From assembly GCA_024643325.1 (NCBI GenBank), contig JAHEND010000001.1, positions 124,001 through 188,000 on the forward strand: a stretch of 64,000 nt of DNA, written 5' to 3'. This DNA comes from Sediminicola sp. (lineage in GTDB: Bacteria > Bacteroidota > Bacteroidia > Flavobacteriales > Flavobacteriaceae). Below the pieces are notes generated by a model that saw only the letters and a list, made by a program, of their open reading frames with translations, was not told the origin of the DNA and did no database searches. The position numbers and the translations under genes are program-made. This document shows positions 29,244 to 37,982 of the stretch, piece by piece. How positions within the stretch are numbered: position 1 is the first letter of the stretch; every line of letters begins with the position of its first letter.

Positions 29244-29975
29244 TTAGTAGGGACTTTCTAAGAGAAGTAGAACGTCTTTAACCCTATCTTCCTGAGTCGT
29301 AAACCTATGGGTGTCTGACAAAAGTGCAACACTATGCATAGACACATTGGGCGAATGGTCCAATACTTTTTCTGCGGCCACACCAGACATATGAATGACT
29401 TTAAAGCCTGCTTTCTTAAAAACAAGTGCATTTTGAGCATTTAGCCCACCACCAGGCATGATTTCTACAGCGGTTCGCATTTCTTTTAAAGCCTTTAATT
29501 GGTCCAATCCATCCTCAGCTTTAGAAGCAGATCCAGAGGTCAATAGACTATGTACCCCTATTTTAGATAATTCCAATAGGGTATTTTTCGGATCTAAAAC
29601 CCAATCAAAAGCCCTATGAAAAGTGAACTTCATTCCAGCTGCTGCTGCAACTAAAGCAGCAGTTCTCGTGGAGTCTAAGCGACCGTCTGGCTGCAAAACG
29701 CCAGAAACAACACCTTCAAAACCGAGTTTCTTACATTGGGCAATGTCTTCAAGCATACTTTTAAATTCTTCAGATGTATAGGAGAAATCACCCCCTCTTG
29801 GACGAATCAAAACCCTAGTAGGTACTGAAATGAGCTTCACATACTCTTTTAATAAACCTATAGAAGGAGTAAGCCCTCCTAAGGCCAAGCCAGTACAAAA
29901 CTCAATTCTATGAGCGCCTGCACGTTGCGCGGCTAAAGCTGAGTCTAATGAATTGCAACAAACTTCTAAAATCAT
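29244..29975 (-). CDS. cutC: CutC family protein (copper homeostasis / PF03932)
   Basis: 243 aa TIM-barrel protein. N-terminal MILEVCCNSLDSALAAQRAGAHRIEFCTGLALGGLTPS and later VRPRGGDF-like (LIRPRGGDFSYT) and FHRAFDW motifs are diagnostic of CutC. It was named from E. coli copper tolerance, but that link has been questioned and the true activity is unsettled. It begins an apparent operon with the metallophosphoesterase. A -7 box lies only about nine bases before the ATG, so the transcript may have almost no leader. Confidence 0.92.
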   Translation of the reverse strand: MILEVCCNSLDSALAAQRAGAHRIEFCTGLALGGLTPSIGLLKEYVKLISVPTRVLIRPRGGDFSYTSEEFKSMLEDIAQCKKLGFEGVVSGVLQPDGRLDSTRTAALVAAAAGMKFTFHRAFDWVLDPKNTLLELSKIGVHSLLTSGSASKAEDGLDQLKALKEMRTAVEIMPGGGLNAQNALVFKKAGFKVIHMSGVAAEKVLDHSPNVSMHSVALLSDTHRFTTQEDRVKDVLLLLESPY

Positions 29976-29983
29976 AATTGATA

Positions 29984-29991
29984 CAAATATA
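29984..29991 (-). promoter_or_regulatory. -7 box for cutC
   Basis: Minus strand TATATTTG, a full TAnnTTTG match ending eight bases before the ATG. If used, the leader is only a few bases long. No -33 TTG is seen. Confidence 0.4.
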
Positions 29992-30043
29992 AGCGAAACG
30001 TTTCCATTAAAATCTGTATTTTTAAATCCACAAATAAAACGAA

Positions 30044-30169
30044 ATGAGATACCTGTATATTATTTTGGGATGTGCCGCATTTATTGGTCTTATTAAATAT
30101 TGGATTCCCATGGTAGACCGTATCATTCTATGTATAGAAAAATTGTGGTCTAAATTGTTTCGTTCCTAA
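30044..30169 (+). CDS. Possible 41-aa single-helix membrane protein
   Basis: An ATG at 30044 opens a frame of 41 codons ending at 30169, 13 bases before the next gene. The product begins MRYLYIILGCAAFIGLIKYW, a clear hydrophobic helix of about 18 residues, followed by an amphipathic basic tail ending KLFRS. A near-consensus -7 box (TATTTTTA) precedes it by about 20 bases. It fills the gap between divergent cutC and the asparaginase gene. I do not recognise the family. It could be real or chance. Confidence 0.45.
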   Translation: MRYLYIILGCAAFIGLIKYWIPMVDRIILCIEKLWSKLFRS

Positions 30170-30182
30170 ATCTGATGACCCA

Positions 30183-31154
30183 ATGCAAAGAAGAAAATTT
30201 CTCCAAGCTGCTGGACTAAGTGCTACAGCAATAGTTACCCAGCCACTGCTAGCCAAAGAACACAAAAGAGCACTCAAGCGCAATGTGGCCATAAAGCCAC
30301 TTACCTTATGCACTTGGAATTTTCATCGTGCTAGCGCTAAATCCTGGGAGGTACTCTCCAGTGGTGGAACTGCCCTAGACGCTGTAGAACAAGGTGTTAT
30401 GGTAGAGGAATCTGATTTGTCCAATCAAACCGTAGGAAAAGGCGGAAGACCAGACAGGGATGGAGAGGTAACCCTAGACGCTTGCATAATGGACTCCAAT
30501 GGAAACTGCGGTTCTGTGGTTTATTTACAAAACATCGCCCACCCCATTCAAGTCGCTAGAAAAGTGATGGAAGAAACTCCGCACGCTATGTTAGCAGGAA
30601 AAGGAGCTGAACAATTTGCTTATGAAATGGGATTCAAGAGAGAAAATTTACTCACTCCCCAATCAAAGGCAGAATGGGAAGCCTGGAAAATTACTTCGCA
30701 ATACAAACCGATTATAAATATTGAAAATCATGACACGATCGGTATGTTAGCTATAGATAAAAACGGAGACATAGCAGGAGCTTGCACCACCTCTGGGATG
30801 GCATATAAAATGGCGGGACGCGTAGGAGATTCTCCCATTATTGGCGCTGGACTTTTTATAGACAATGAAATTGGAGGTGCTACTGCTACAGGAGTGGGAG
30901 AAGAGGTCATGAAAACAGTTGGAAGCTTCTTAATCGTAGAACTCATGAGGCAAGGCATGAGCCCACAAGAAGCCTGTGAGGAAGCCGTAAATCGCATTGT
31001 GAAAAAAAATCCTGAATACGCTAATTTTCAAGTGGGCTTTATCGCTGTAAACAAGGCTGGAGAAACGGGAGCTTATTGCATTCAACCAGGATTCTCATAC
31101 AGTTATTACGACCAGAACGGCCAAGAAAACAGACCGGCTTCGTCCCATCTTTAA
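30183..31154 (+). CDS. Exported N4-(beta-N-acetylglucosaminyl)-L-asparaginase (glycosylasparaginase)
   Basis: Ntn hydrolase that cleaves the GlcNAc-Asn bond of N-linked glycopeptides. 323 aa with a Tat signal (MQRRKFLQAAGLSATAIV). The precursor is expected to self-cleave before the nucleophile Thr185 in HDTIGMLAI, giving alpha and beta chains. GACTTSGMAYKMAGRVGDSPIIGAG and TGVGEEVMKTVG are further family blocks. The enzyme resembles the periplasmic flavobacterial glycosylasparaginase of known structure. In context it would recycle asparagine-linked glycans in the periplasm. It starts 13 bases after the possible 41-aa gene. Confidence 0.94.
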   Translation: MQRRKFLQAAGLSATAIVTQPLLAKEHKRALKRNVAIKPLTLCTWNFHRASAKSWEVLSSGGTALDAVEQGVMVEESDLSNQTVGKGGRPDRDGEVTLDACIMDSNGNCGSVVYLQNIAHPIQVARKVMEETPHAMLAGKGAEQFAYEMGFKRENLLTPQSKAEWEAWKITSQYKPIINIENHDTIGMLAIDKNGDIAGACTTSGMAYKMAGRVGDSPIIGAGLFIDNEIGGATATGVGEEVMKTVGSFLIVELMRQGMSPQEACEEAVNRIVKKNPEYANFQVGFIAVNKAGETGAYCIQPGFSYSYYDQNGQENRPASSHL

Positions 31155-31227
31155 TGGAACAATCAGTAAGTCAAAAAACTTAATAATAAGGACTTAACAC
31201 TTATAGTCCCCTATAATTATTTTAAAA

Positions 31228-34053
31228 ATGTCAAAAAAAAGACTTTTCCTATTAGACGCTTATGCCTTAATATTCAGAGGCTATTACGCGCTGATTAAAA
31301 ATCCAAGAATTAATTCAAAAGGAGAAGACACCTCTGCCATCATGGGATTTATGAATTCCTTATTCGATGTGATAAAAAGAGAGCAACCAGACCATTTAGC
31401 AGTATGTTTTGACAAAGGCGGTAGTATTGAACGCACAGAATTATTTCCAGAATACAAAGCCAACAGGGCAGAAACGCCAGACGCCATTAGACTTGCAGTA
31501 CCTTATATTCAAGAAATTCTGAGGGCCATGCACATACCCGTAGTTGTTTTAGAAGGCTTAGAGGCAGACGACATTATTGGTACTCTGGCCAAACAGGCAG
31601 AAAAAGAGGACTACCAAGTATTTATGGTCACCCCTGACAAAGACTTTGGCCAATTGGTATCTGAGAACATTTTTATGTACCGACCCGCAAGAATGGGTAA
31701 TGGAATTGAAATATGGGGGATTCCAGAGATTCAAAAAAGATTTGGCGTAGAAAGACCCGAGCAAGTTATAGATTACTTAGGTATGATGGGAGACGCCAGT
31801 GACAATATACCAGGACTTCCTGGCGTGGGAGAAAAAACAGCCAAAAAGTTTTTGGCAGATTTTGGGAGTATGGAAAACCTTTTGGCCAACACAGATCAGC
31901 TCAAAGGTAAAATGAAAGAAAAAGTATCTGAAAACGCAGCGCTTGGTTTACTATCAAAAAAATTAGCCACCATTAATATTCATTGCGATGTTACTTTTAA
32001 TGCAGCTGCCTATGAGCTCAGTACACCAGATAGCGAAAAGGTTCAAGCCATTTTTGAGAAACTGGAATTTAGAAGGCTAACCGAACAGTTTTTAAGGTTG
32101 TTCTTCGCGCCGAAAGAAACCCCCAATACTCCAGAAGCCAACACGCTTAAAAAAGCAGAAGCAACTACTGCTGGAAGTGGACAATTTGGGCTTTTTGACA
32201 GCGCAGAAAACAGCTCAGATGGTGGAAAAATATTTTCCTCAAGAAAAACCATAAATGAGGTTTCCCACCACTACCAATTGGTAGGTCCTGGCTTGGGTAT
32301 GAAACTTTTTATCCAAAAACTATTACAACAATCCCAGGTGTGTTTTAACACTGAAACAACCAGTTTAGACCCTTTGGAAGCGAGCCTTTTAGGCATATCA
32401 TTTAGCTGGGAAGCCCATAAAGGATTCTACATATCCCTCCCTGAAGACCCGGAAGAAACAAGTGAAATCTTATCTGAACTCAAAGCATTTTTCCAACACG
32501 AAGGCATTGAAAAAATAGGACAAAACCTCAAATATGACCTTAAAGTATTCCACCGTTATGGCATTGAAGTAAAAGGTCCTTGTTTTGACACTATGCTGGC
32601 CCATTACCTCATCAATCCAGACATGAGACACAACCTAAGTGTTCTGAGCGAAACTTACTTAAACTATACGCCCATAGCTATTGAAGCATTAATAGGTAAA
32701 GGCAAGCAAAAAATAAGCATGCGGGAAGTGGCGCTGGAACAGCAAGTAGCCTACGCAGTAGAAGAGGCAGACCTTTGTTTTCAGTTGGCCCAACAATTCA
32801 AAACAGAATTGGCCGCTGCAGGAAATGAATCCCTCTTTACAGACATGGAAGCGCCCTTGCTAAGGGTATTGGCAGGTATGGAATTAGAAGGCATTAATCT
32901 AGATGTGCCCTTTTTAAAGGAACTATCTGTTACTTTAGACAAGGATATTCTACAATTAGAAAAAGACATTTACGAAGCCGCAGGAGAAACCTTTAACATT
33001 GCTTCTCCCAAACAATTGGGGGACATACTATTTGGAAAGATGCAATTAGTAGAAAAACCAAAAAAAACTAAGACAGGGCAATACTCTACTGCAGAAGATG
33101 TGCTGTCTTACTTAGCCAAAGAACACAAAATAATTGCCGATGTTCTGGAATACCGAGGGCTAGCTAAGCTAAAAAGCACTTATGTAGACGCACTTCCGCT
33201 GCAAGTGTCTACACGAACAGGAAGGGTGCATACGGACTATATGCAAACCGTAGCAGCCACTGGAAGATTGAGTAGTAACAACCCAAATTTACAGAACATC
33301 CCCATTAGAACAGAAAGGGGAAAACAAATCAGAAAAGCCTTTATTCCAAGAGACCAAGAGCATTTACTGCTGGCTGCAGATTACTCGCAAATAGAATTGA
33401 GGATCATAGCAGCACTGAGTGAAGAAGACAATATGATCGCAGCCTTTAAAGAAGGTGCAGACATTCATGCCGCCACTGCAGCAAAAGTATTTAACGTACC
33501 CCTAGAGTCAGTCAGTAGGGAACAAAGGAGTCATGCTAAGACGGTAAATTTTGGTATTATCTATGGGGTATCTGCCTTTGGGCTCAGCAATCAAACAGAT
33601 TTGAGTAGGGCAGAATCCAAAGCACTTATAGACACTTATTACGAAAGCTACCCAAAGCTCAAGGCCTATATGAACAATCAAGTGAATTTCGCTAGAGAAA
33701 ATGGCTATGTAGAAACGGTACTAGGACGCAGAAGATACCTCAAAGACATTAATGCCAACAATGCTATTGTAAGGGGTGCCGCGGAACGAAATGCAGTGAA
33801 TGCCCCAATACAAGGAAGTGCGGCAGACATTATTAAATTGGCCATGATCGCAGTTCAAAAGGCTCTAGACACCCAAAAATTACAAACAAAAATGCTCTTA
33901 CAGGTACATGATGAATTGGTCTTTGACGTTTACAAACCAGAGCTAGAACAAGTCAAAGGACTCGTTAAATCTGCCATGGAAAACGCATTTACACTCACCG
34001 TACCCTTAGACGTAGAATTAGGGGTAGGTGAAAACTGGCTAGAAGCTCATTAA
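31228..34053 (+). CDS. polA: DNA polymerase I
   Basis: 941 aa with three domains. The 5'-nuclease domain (1-290) shows LDAYALIFRGYYAL, GLEADDIIG, TPDKDFGQLV and GDASDNIPGLPGVGEKTA. The 3'-5' exonuclease-like domain (about 340-525) has FNTETTSLD at 373-381 and YAVEEAD at 509-515: the first metal-ligand Asp is Asn374 and the last is Glu513. The polymerase domain (about 560-941) has ADYSQIELR, the finger motif RSHAKTVNFGIIYG and LQVHDELVFDV. Polymerase and 5' nuclease look fully active; proofreading is doubtful. The gene is alone, ending convergently with the DUF5916 gene. Confidence 0.97.
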   Translation: MSKKRLFLLDAYALIFRGYYALIKNPRINSKGEDTSAIMGFMNSLFDVIKREQPDHLAVCFDKGGSIERTELFPEYKANRAETPDAIRLAVPYIQEILRAMHIPVVVLEGLEADDIIGTLAKQAEKEDYQVFMVTPDKDFGQLVSENIFMYRPARMGNGIEIWGIPEIQKRFGVERPEQVIDYLGMMGDASDNIPGLPGVGEKTAKKFLADFGSMENLLANTDQLKGKMKEKVSENAALGLLSKKLATINIHCDVTFNAAAYELSTPDSEKVQAIFEKLEFRRLTEQFLRLFFAPKETPNTPEANTLKKAEATTAGSGQFGLFDSAENSSDGGKIFSSRKTINEVSHHYQLVGPGLGMKLFIQKLLQQSQVCFNTETTSLDPLEASLLGISFSWEAHKGFYISLPEDPEETSEILSELKAFFQHEGIEKIGQNLKYDLKVFHRYGIEVKGPCFDTMLAHYLINPDMRHNLSVLSETYLNYTPIAIEALIGKGKQKISMREVALEQQVAYAVEEADLCFQLAQQFKTELAAAGNESLFTDMEAPLLRVLAGMELEGINLDVPFLKELSVTLDKDILQLEKDIYEAAGETFNIASPKQLGDILFGKMQLVEKPKKTKTGQYSTAEDVLSYLAKEHKIIADVLEYRGLAKLKSTYVDALPLQVSTRTGRVHTDYMQTVAATGRLSSNNPNLQNIPIRTERGKQIRKAFIPRDQEHLLLAADYSQIELRIIAALSEEDNMIAAFKEGADIHAATAAKVFNVPLESVSREQRSHAKTVNFGIIYGVSAFGLSNQTDLSRAESKALIDTYYESYPKLKAYMNNQVNFARENGYVETVLGRRRYLKDINANNAIVRGAAERNAVNAPIQGSAADIIKLAMIAVQKALDTQKLQTKMLLQVHDELVFDVYKPELEQVKGLVKSAMENAFTLTVPLDVELGVGENWLEAH

Positions 34054-34100
34054 AACAGTGGTCAAACACAGGCTAACTAAGTCTGCGTTTATGATAAACT

Positions 34101-36743
34101 TTACCTGGCAAACCTGTAGGTAGCCTTAATTAGAAAAGTATTTTCTAGTTTTTGATTTAAGATCTGGTCTCTCAGGCTGTACCCTAACCTATCCGTTGGA
34201 TTAGCAAAGCCTGTTACGCCTTGTGACCAAACCAAAAACAGTTCAGATCCTGGAATATACTCCCATCGCAAGACAAGATTTGACCTAAATTGAACAAAAG
34301 AAAAGTCAGGATCTGAAAAAGAAAAATCAGTAGTGCCATTGCGATCTTGATCGATCAAATACTGACCATTTTCTTTAGTAATTTGATTTTGGTCGTACCA
34401 AGCTACTCTGTTGTCCAAGCGCTTGGCAGCTGCATTAGTCACATAGTTAAAATCTGAATAGACGCCATTGGCAATAAAAGGCTGTCCGTAATACTGAATG
34501 GTTAGGTTTGGATTAATTGTATAATTCAAACGCATAGAAGTCACAAAAGAAGTCTGATCAATCGCTGCAGTGACATAATAAGGAAGGCTATTAACCAAAC
34601 CTTGAGTTACATACTGTGTTCTAGAAGGGTTCACCTCATACTCTAACGCCAAAGACATACTCAAAGCATCTAAAGGTTGGTAGGTAAGATCTAACCCATA
34701 ACGATCCAAAGAGAAATTATTGTCCTTTGCTTGACTCTTTACAAATCCAGCACCAACAGCCAATTTTTTACGATCGTCAGAGCCTACTGAGAAGAACATA
34801 AAATTCTCCTCTGAAAAACGCCACCTAGGCCCTCCCCTTAAAAAAGCGTTGATGTTAATTAAAGGTTTATGGGTAAGCCCCATTTCGAAATTCCAGTTAT
34901 TGATAAAATTAACTTCACCCCTGAAATCGTATTGAATTCGGTTGTTATTGCCTTGAAAATCATACGTACTACTCTGAGAAAAACGAAGGGACGCACTTCT
35001 GTACCAACTGGTAGGATCTAAAAACTGGGCCCTTAAATTAGCAAACTGTCTAATGAGGTCAGTCTCTCTTAAGAACCCCACATCATTGAGCTCTAATTCA
35101 GGAGAGCGCCAATTTCCCCCCATACTGTATTGCCAAACACCTGCACCTTTACCAAAGACCAACTTTCCACCAGTCCCTGTCATACTGGTTTTATTAGGAT
35201 CCACACTTACATGGGTAGCGCCTGAACGCTGAAACATGTGGACAATACTTTCCTGAGTTTCTCTAATAGCCTCAGGAGTTCCCTGTACCCTTGAGCCAAT
35301 CACATTACCCTCAATATAATAGGTCCGGTCCTTCCATTGGTGCAAAAAATCTATACCTCCCGTATAAGCTGCCTTGTGTAAAGAAATCGCCAATGGATCC
35401 GATTGTCTGTTGGTCGCTGTAAAAATAGCACCCAAGAAAGACATGCGATTGTTAAAATCTTTCTGTGCACGACCCACCAAGTAATTTGTCATAGGCTCCA
35501 CCAAAGTCTCCGATCTTTGTCCATTAAGGTCAGATTGCGCATACATTCCATTAGTAACACTCTCTAAAATACCTATAGACCAACCGTTTTTAGTCTTACC
35601 AGAAAACTTAGCAGCCCCAAGGATAGTGGTGTTATTAGGTCTATTCATATGGCCCCCTTCAGGCGCCGATGCCTCCAACTGTGGGCTCCTACCAATTCTC
35701 CTGGAATAAAAAAGGTTGTCATTCCCATTGGCAAATCTAAAATCAAAAATGTTTTTGTTTTCTATAAAAAAGGGTCTTTGCTCTCTGAAAAATATCTGAA
35801 ACCCATCCAAAGCAATCGCGCCCGGATCTGCCTCTACTTGACCAAAATCAGGATTTACTGTAAGGTCCAAAGTAAGGTCGTTAGTAATACCAATTTTAGC
35901 GTCCAACCCTAGGTTGAGTTTAGGATCTTTTCCATCTCTGTAAGGATTGCCCGTTTGAGCTTGATAAGTGTCGTATTGTCCCACTGTAAAGGGCTGTATC
36001 TCTAACTGTTTTTGCGGCTCAATGTCAATGAGACCTCTTAAAGTACCAAATTCACTCACCATACCGGCAGCATTTTGAGGAATTCTATCCCAGGCAGAGC
36101 GTTCTTGTGCTCTAAACAACATCCTAGAGAGTTGTAGGCCCCAAAACTGCTCCTTTGCATTACCAAATTTTAATTGGCTAAAGGGTATTTTCATTTCTGC
36201 AGTCCAACCTAGACTGTCAATATTTGTGGCCACATACCAGATGGGGTTCCATGAGTCGTCCCAATTATTGCCATTGTCAGAAACAAACTCATCCCCTTTA
36301 ACTCCAGCGGCAGTAACGGAAAAAGCAAATGCCGTTCTTTTGTCTAAATAACTATCCAGTATAAAAGCCACTCGATCACCCTGAAAACCGTCGCGTCTTG
36401 AAAGACGCTTTTCAATTTTATCTGGTTCAGTGTCAAAACAACGGACCGCTACGTAAAGGTATTTAGAATCATAGGCAATTTTAAATTGTGTTTCTTGACC
36501 AGGGGAAGTATTCTCATCGGGCATTTGCTCAATAAAATCTCCTGTCCATGGAACAATATCCCAAATAGGTTCTCTAATAAGTCCGTCAATATCAGGGACC
36601 TCATTTAAAGGTAAACGCTGGGTCACATATGTCTTTTGGTCGTATTTAGAGGGTATATGCACCTGAGAAACTGAAGCTCCTACCTGTGAAAAAACAGAGA
36701 AATTAACTAGAAAAAAAAGTGCAAATAAGTATTTAAGGGGCAT
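34101..36743 (-). CDS. DUF5916 outer-membrane-type protein with N-terminal carbohydrate-binding-like domain
   Basis: I choose the ATG at 36743 (MPLKYLFALFFLVNFSVFSQ; 880 aa, signal peptide). A frame 20 codons longer lacks a proper start context. Residues about 40-220 resemble a CBM9-like domain (GLIREPIWDIVPWTGDFIEQMP). The rest matches DUF5916: alternating polar/hydrophobic strands, repeated aromatic pairs, and a terminal Phe-Ala-Arg, giving the look of an outer-membrane beta-barrel (for example FFIENKNIFDF and RWEYIPGSELFLVWSQ). Such proteins are common in flavobacteria, sometimes near peptidases or carbohydrate genes; the function is unknown. It is monocistronic. Confidence 0.82.
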   Translation of the reverse strand: MPLKYLFALFFLVNFSVFSQVGASVSQVHIPSKYDQKTYVTQRLPLNEVPDIDGLIREPIWDIVPWTGDFIEQMPDENTSPGQETQFKIAYDSKYLYVAVRCFDTEPDKIEKRLSRRDGFQGDRVAFILDSYLDKRTAFAFSVTAAGVKGDEFVSDNGNNWDDSWNPIWYVATNIDSLGWTAEMKIPFSQLKFGNAKEQFWGLQLSRMLFRAQERSAWDRIPQNAAGMVSEFGTLRGLIDIEPQKQLEIQPFTVGQYDTYQAQTGNPYRDGKDPKLNLGLDAKIGITNDLTLDLTVNPDFGQVEADPGAIALDGFQIFFREQRPFFIENKNIFDFRFANGNDNLFYSRRIGRSPQLEASAPEGGHMNRPNNTTILGAAKFSGKTKNGWSIGILESVTNGMYAQSDLNGQRSETLVEPMTNYLVGRAQKDFNNRMSFLGAIFTATNRQSDPLAISLHKAAYTGGIDFLHQWKDRTYYIEGNVIGSRVQGTPEAIRETQESIVHMFQRSGATHVSVDPNKTSMTGTGGKLVFGKGAGVWQYSMGGNWRSPELELNDVGFLRETDLIRQFANLRAQFLDPTSWYRSASLRFSQSSTYDFQGNNNRIQYDFRGEVNFINNWNFEMGLTHKPLININAFLRGGPRWRFSEENFMFFSVGSDDRKKLAVGAGFVKSQAKDNNFSLDRYGLDLTYQPLDALSMSLALEYEVNPSRTQYVTQGLVNSLPYYVTAAIDQTSFVTSMRLNYTINPNLTIQYYGQPFIANGVYSDFNYVTNAAAKRLDNRVAWYDQNQITKENGQYLIDQDRNGTTDFSFSDPDFSFVQFRSNLVLRWEYIPGSELFLVWSQGVTGFANPTDRLGYSLRDQILNQKLENTFLIKATYRFAR

Positions 36744-36879
36744 AAAAACAGGGTAAATTAAGCGGTAAAAATACCCCCCTAAATTGTAATAGGAGCAGGT
36801 CACAATAGTTTTAACATTTCCTTAAGAGTGTAAAAAACAAAAAAAAATGAACTATTTTAAAAATAATCAAAAAACAGCA

Positions 36880-36910
36880 TTTGGAATTCAACTAATTAGT
36901 TGTACATTTG
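36880..36910 (+). promoter_or_regulatory. Promoter of rplM-rpsI (TTTG-N19-TACATTTG)
   Basis: TTTG (36880-36883), exactly 19 bases, then TACATTTG (36903-36910) is a full Bacteroidota housekeeping promoter, 47 bases before the L13 start codon. Confidence 0.85.
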
Positions 36911-36913
36911 CAG

Positions 36914-36926
36914 CCCGATTATCGGG
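36914..36926 (+). promoter_or_regulatory. Small hairpin at the 5' end of the rplM leader
   Basis: CCCGA-TTA-TCGGG, a five-base-pair GC-rich stem, lies where the transcript should begin, about 30 bases before the GTG start. It could stabilise the mRNA or be part of an autoregulatory L13 leader. Confidence 0.45.
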
Positions 36927-36957
36927 ATTATAGTGTTTAATCAATAAAAATATTAGT

Positions 36958-37410
36958 GTGGACACATTAAGTTACAAAACTGTTTCAGCTAACAAAGCTA
37001 CAGTTAACAAACAGTGGGTACTGGTAGATGCAGAAGGACAAACTTTAGGACGTTTGGCTTCTAAAATAGCTATTATGCTTAGAGGTAAAAACAAACCTAA
37101 CTACACCCCTCACGTAGATTGTGGGGACAATGTAATAGTTGTAAATGCAGAGAAAGTTACCATGACTGGTAATAAGATGCAGACTAAAACTTACATAAGA
37201 CACACTGGTTTTCCAGGGGGTCAGCGTTCTCTAACTGCTAGTGAATTATTAGCAAAGAAACCAATTGGTCTTGTAGAGAAAGCAGTAAAAGGGATGTTGC
37301 CTAAAAATAAATTGGGTGCTGATCTTTTCAGAAACTTAAAAGTATACGAAGGTACAGCGCACGGTCAAGAGGCGCAAAAACCTGTAGTAATAAACTTAGA
37401 ATCATTTTAG
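36958..37410 (+). CDS. rplM: 50S ribosomal protein L13
   Basis: 150 aa; early-assembly 50S protein. The sequence from [23 protein letters not shown], is the familiar flavobacterial N terminus, so the GTG is very likely the true start. Blocks [36 protein letters not shown] and the C-terminal GxxxLF-type [14 protein letters not shown] are diagnostic. It precedes rpsI by two bases, and both are driven by a strong consensus promoter. Confidence 0.97.
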   Translation: MDTLSYKTVSANKATVNKQWVLVDAEGQTLGRLASKIAIMLRGKNKPNYTPHVDCGDNVIVVNAEKVTMTGNKMQTKTYIRHTGFPGGQRSLTASELLAKKPIGLVEKAVKGMLPKNKLGADLFRNLKVYEGTAHGQEAQKPVVINLESF

Positions 37411-37412
37411 CG

Positions 37413-37799
37413 ATGGAAGTAATTCACAAAATAGGAAGAAGAAAAACAGCGGTTGCTCGTGTATACCTTACACCAGGAAACGGTAAAGTTACGATCAACA
37501 AAAGAGATCTAGAAAACTACTTTCCAACAGCTACCTTGCAGTACAAAGTGCAACAGCCTTTCGCACTTACAGGAACAGAAGGAACTTATGACGTAAAAGT
37601 AAATGTATATGGTGGTGGTATCACTGGCCAAGCAGAAGCGGTACGTTTAGCAATCTCTAGAGCCTTGTGTGACATTGATGCTGAAAACAGATTGACTCTT
37701 AAGCCTGAAGGACTCTTAACTAGAGACCCAAGAATGGTAGAGCGTAAGAAATTCGGACAGAAGAAAGCCCGTAAGAAATTCCAATTCTCTAAACGTTAA
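37413..37799 (+). CDS. rpsI: 30S ribosomal protein S9
   Basis: 128 aa; its C-terminal tail reaches the P-site tRNA. N-terminal [19 protein letters not shown] and the C-terminal [22 protein letters not shown]-type tail (basic, ending in Lys-Arg) are typical. The gap of two bases from rplM indicates an rplM-rpsI unit. A hairpin with a UUCG loop follows, but its weak T-run suggests partial readthrough to rpsB. Confidence 0.97.
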   Translation: MEVIHKIGRRKTAVARVYLTPGNGKVTINKRDLENYFPTATLQYKVQQPFALTGTEGTYDVKVNVYGGGITGQAEAVRLAISRALCDIDAENRLTLKPEGLLTRDPRMVERKKFGQKKARKKFQFSKR

Positions 37800-37818
37800 T
37801 CGTTTATACTATAAATTC

Positions 37819-37840
37819 AAGGCCTTATTCGTAAGGCCTT
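37819..37840 (+). terminator. UUCG-loop hairpin after rpsI (possible weak terminator)
   Basis: Nine-base-pair stem AAGGCCTTA/TAAGGCCTT around TTCG, 19 bases past the rpsI stop. Only TATATG follows, so termination may be partial, or the hairpin may mark an RNA processing or 3' stabilising site. Confidence 0.5.
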
Positions 37841-37859
37841 TATATGTTCTTAAAAGTAT

Positions 37860-37876
37860 CCTCCCATCCCGGGAGG
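37860..37876 (+). promoter_or_regulatory. GC-rich hairpin in the rpsI-rpsB gap
   Basis: CCTCCC-ATCCC-GGGAGG, a six-base-pair stem, followed by an AT-rich stretch TGTTTATTATAAATAAG. It lies upstream of the candidate rpsB promoter. Role unknown; may be part of a tandem terminator. Confidence 0.4.
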
Positions 37877-37893
37877 TGTTTATTATAAATAAG

Positions 37894-37925
37894 TTGTTAT
37901 CTGGATAGACCAGAAACTAGTTTAG
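37894..37925 (+). promoter_or_regulatory. Candidate weak promoter of rpsB-tsf
   Basis: TTG (37894-37896), 21 bases, TAGTTTAG (37918-37925), which fits TAnnTTTG at seven of eight positions. It would place the transcript start near the rpsB leader stem-loop, which overlaps its 3' edge. Confidence 0.35.
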
Positions 37926-37955
37926 CATCTAAATGCTGCTTTGTAGCATTGCTAA
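37922..37955 (+). promoter_or_regulatory. Bulged stem-loop in the rpsB leader
   Basis: Outer stem TTAGCA (37922-37927) with TGCTAA (37950-37955); a five-base bulge TCTAA on the 5' side; inner stem ATGCTGC (37933-37939) with GTAGCAT (37943-37949, one G-U pair) around loop TTT. The two helices stack directly on the 3' side. It ends 27 bases before the rpsB ATG. A leader of this shape is what a ribosomal-protein autoregulatory site would look like; this is inference. Confidence 0.5.
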
Positions 37956-37982
37956 TCCAACAGAAAGTAAACTAAGTAAAAA

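Noticed and set aside
34087-34099. GTTTATGATAAAC palindrome between polA and the DUF5916 gene as a terminator
   Set aside because: Short, AT-rich, with no T-run on either side.
36744-36803. Longer N terminus for the DUF5916 protein
   Set aside because: The signal peptide begins at the ATG at 36743; the added 20 residues interrupt a normal export signal.
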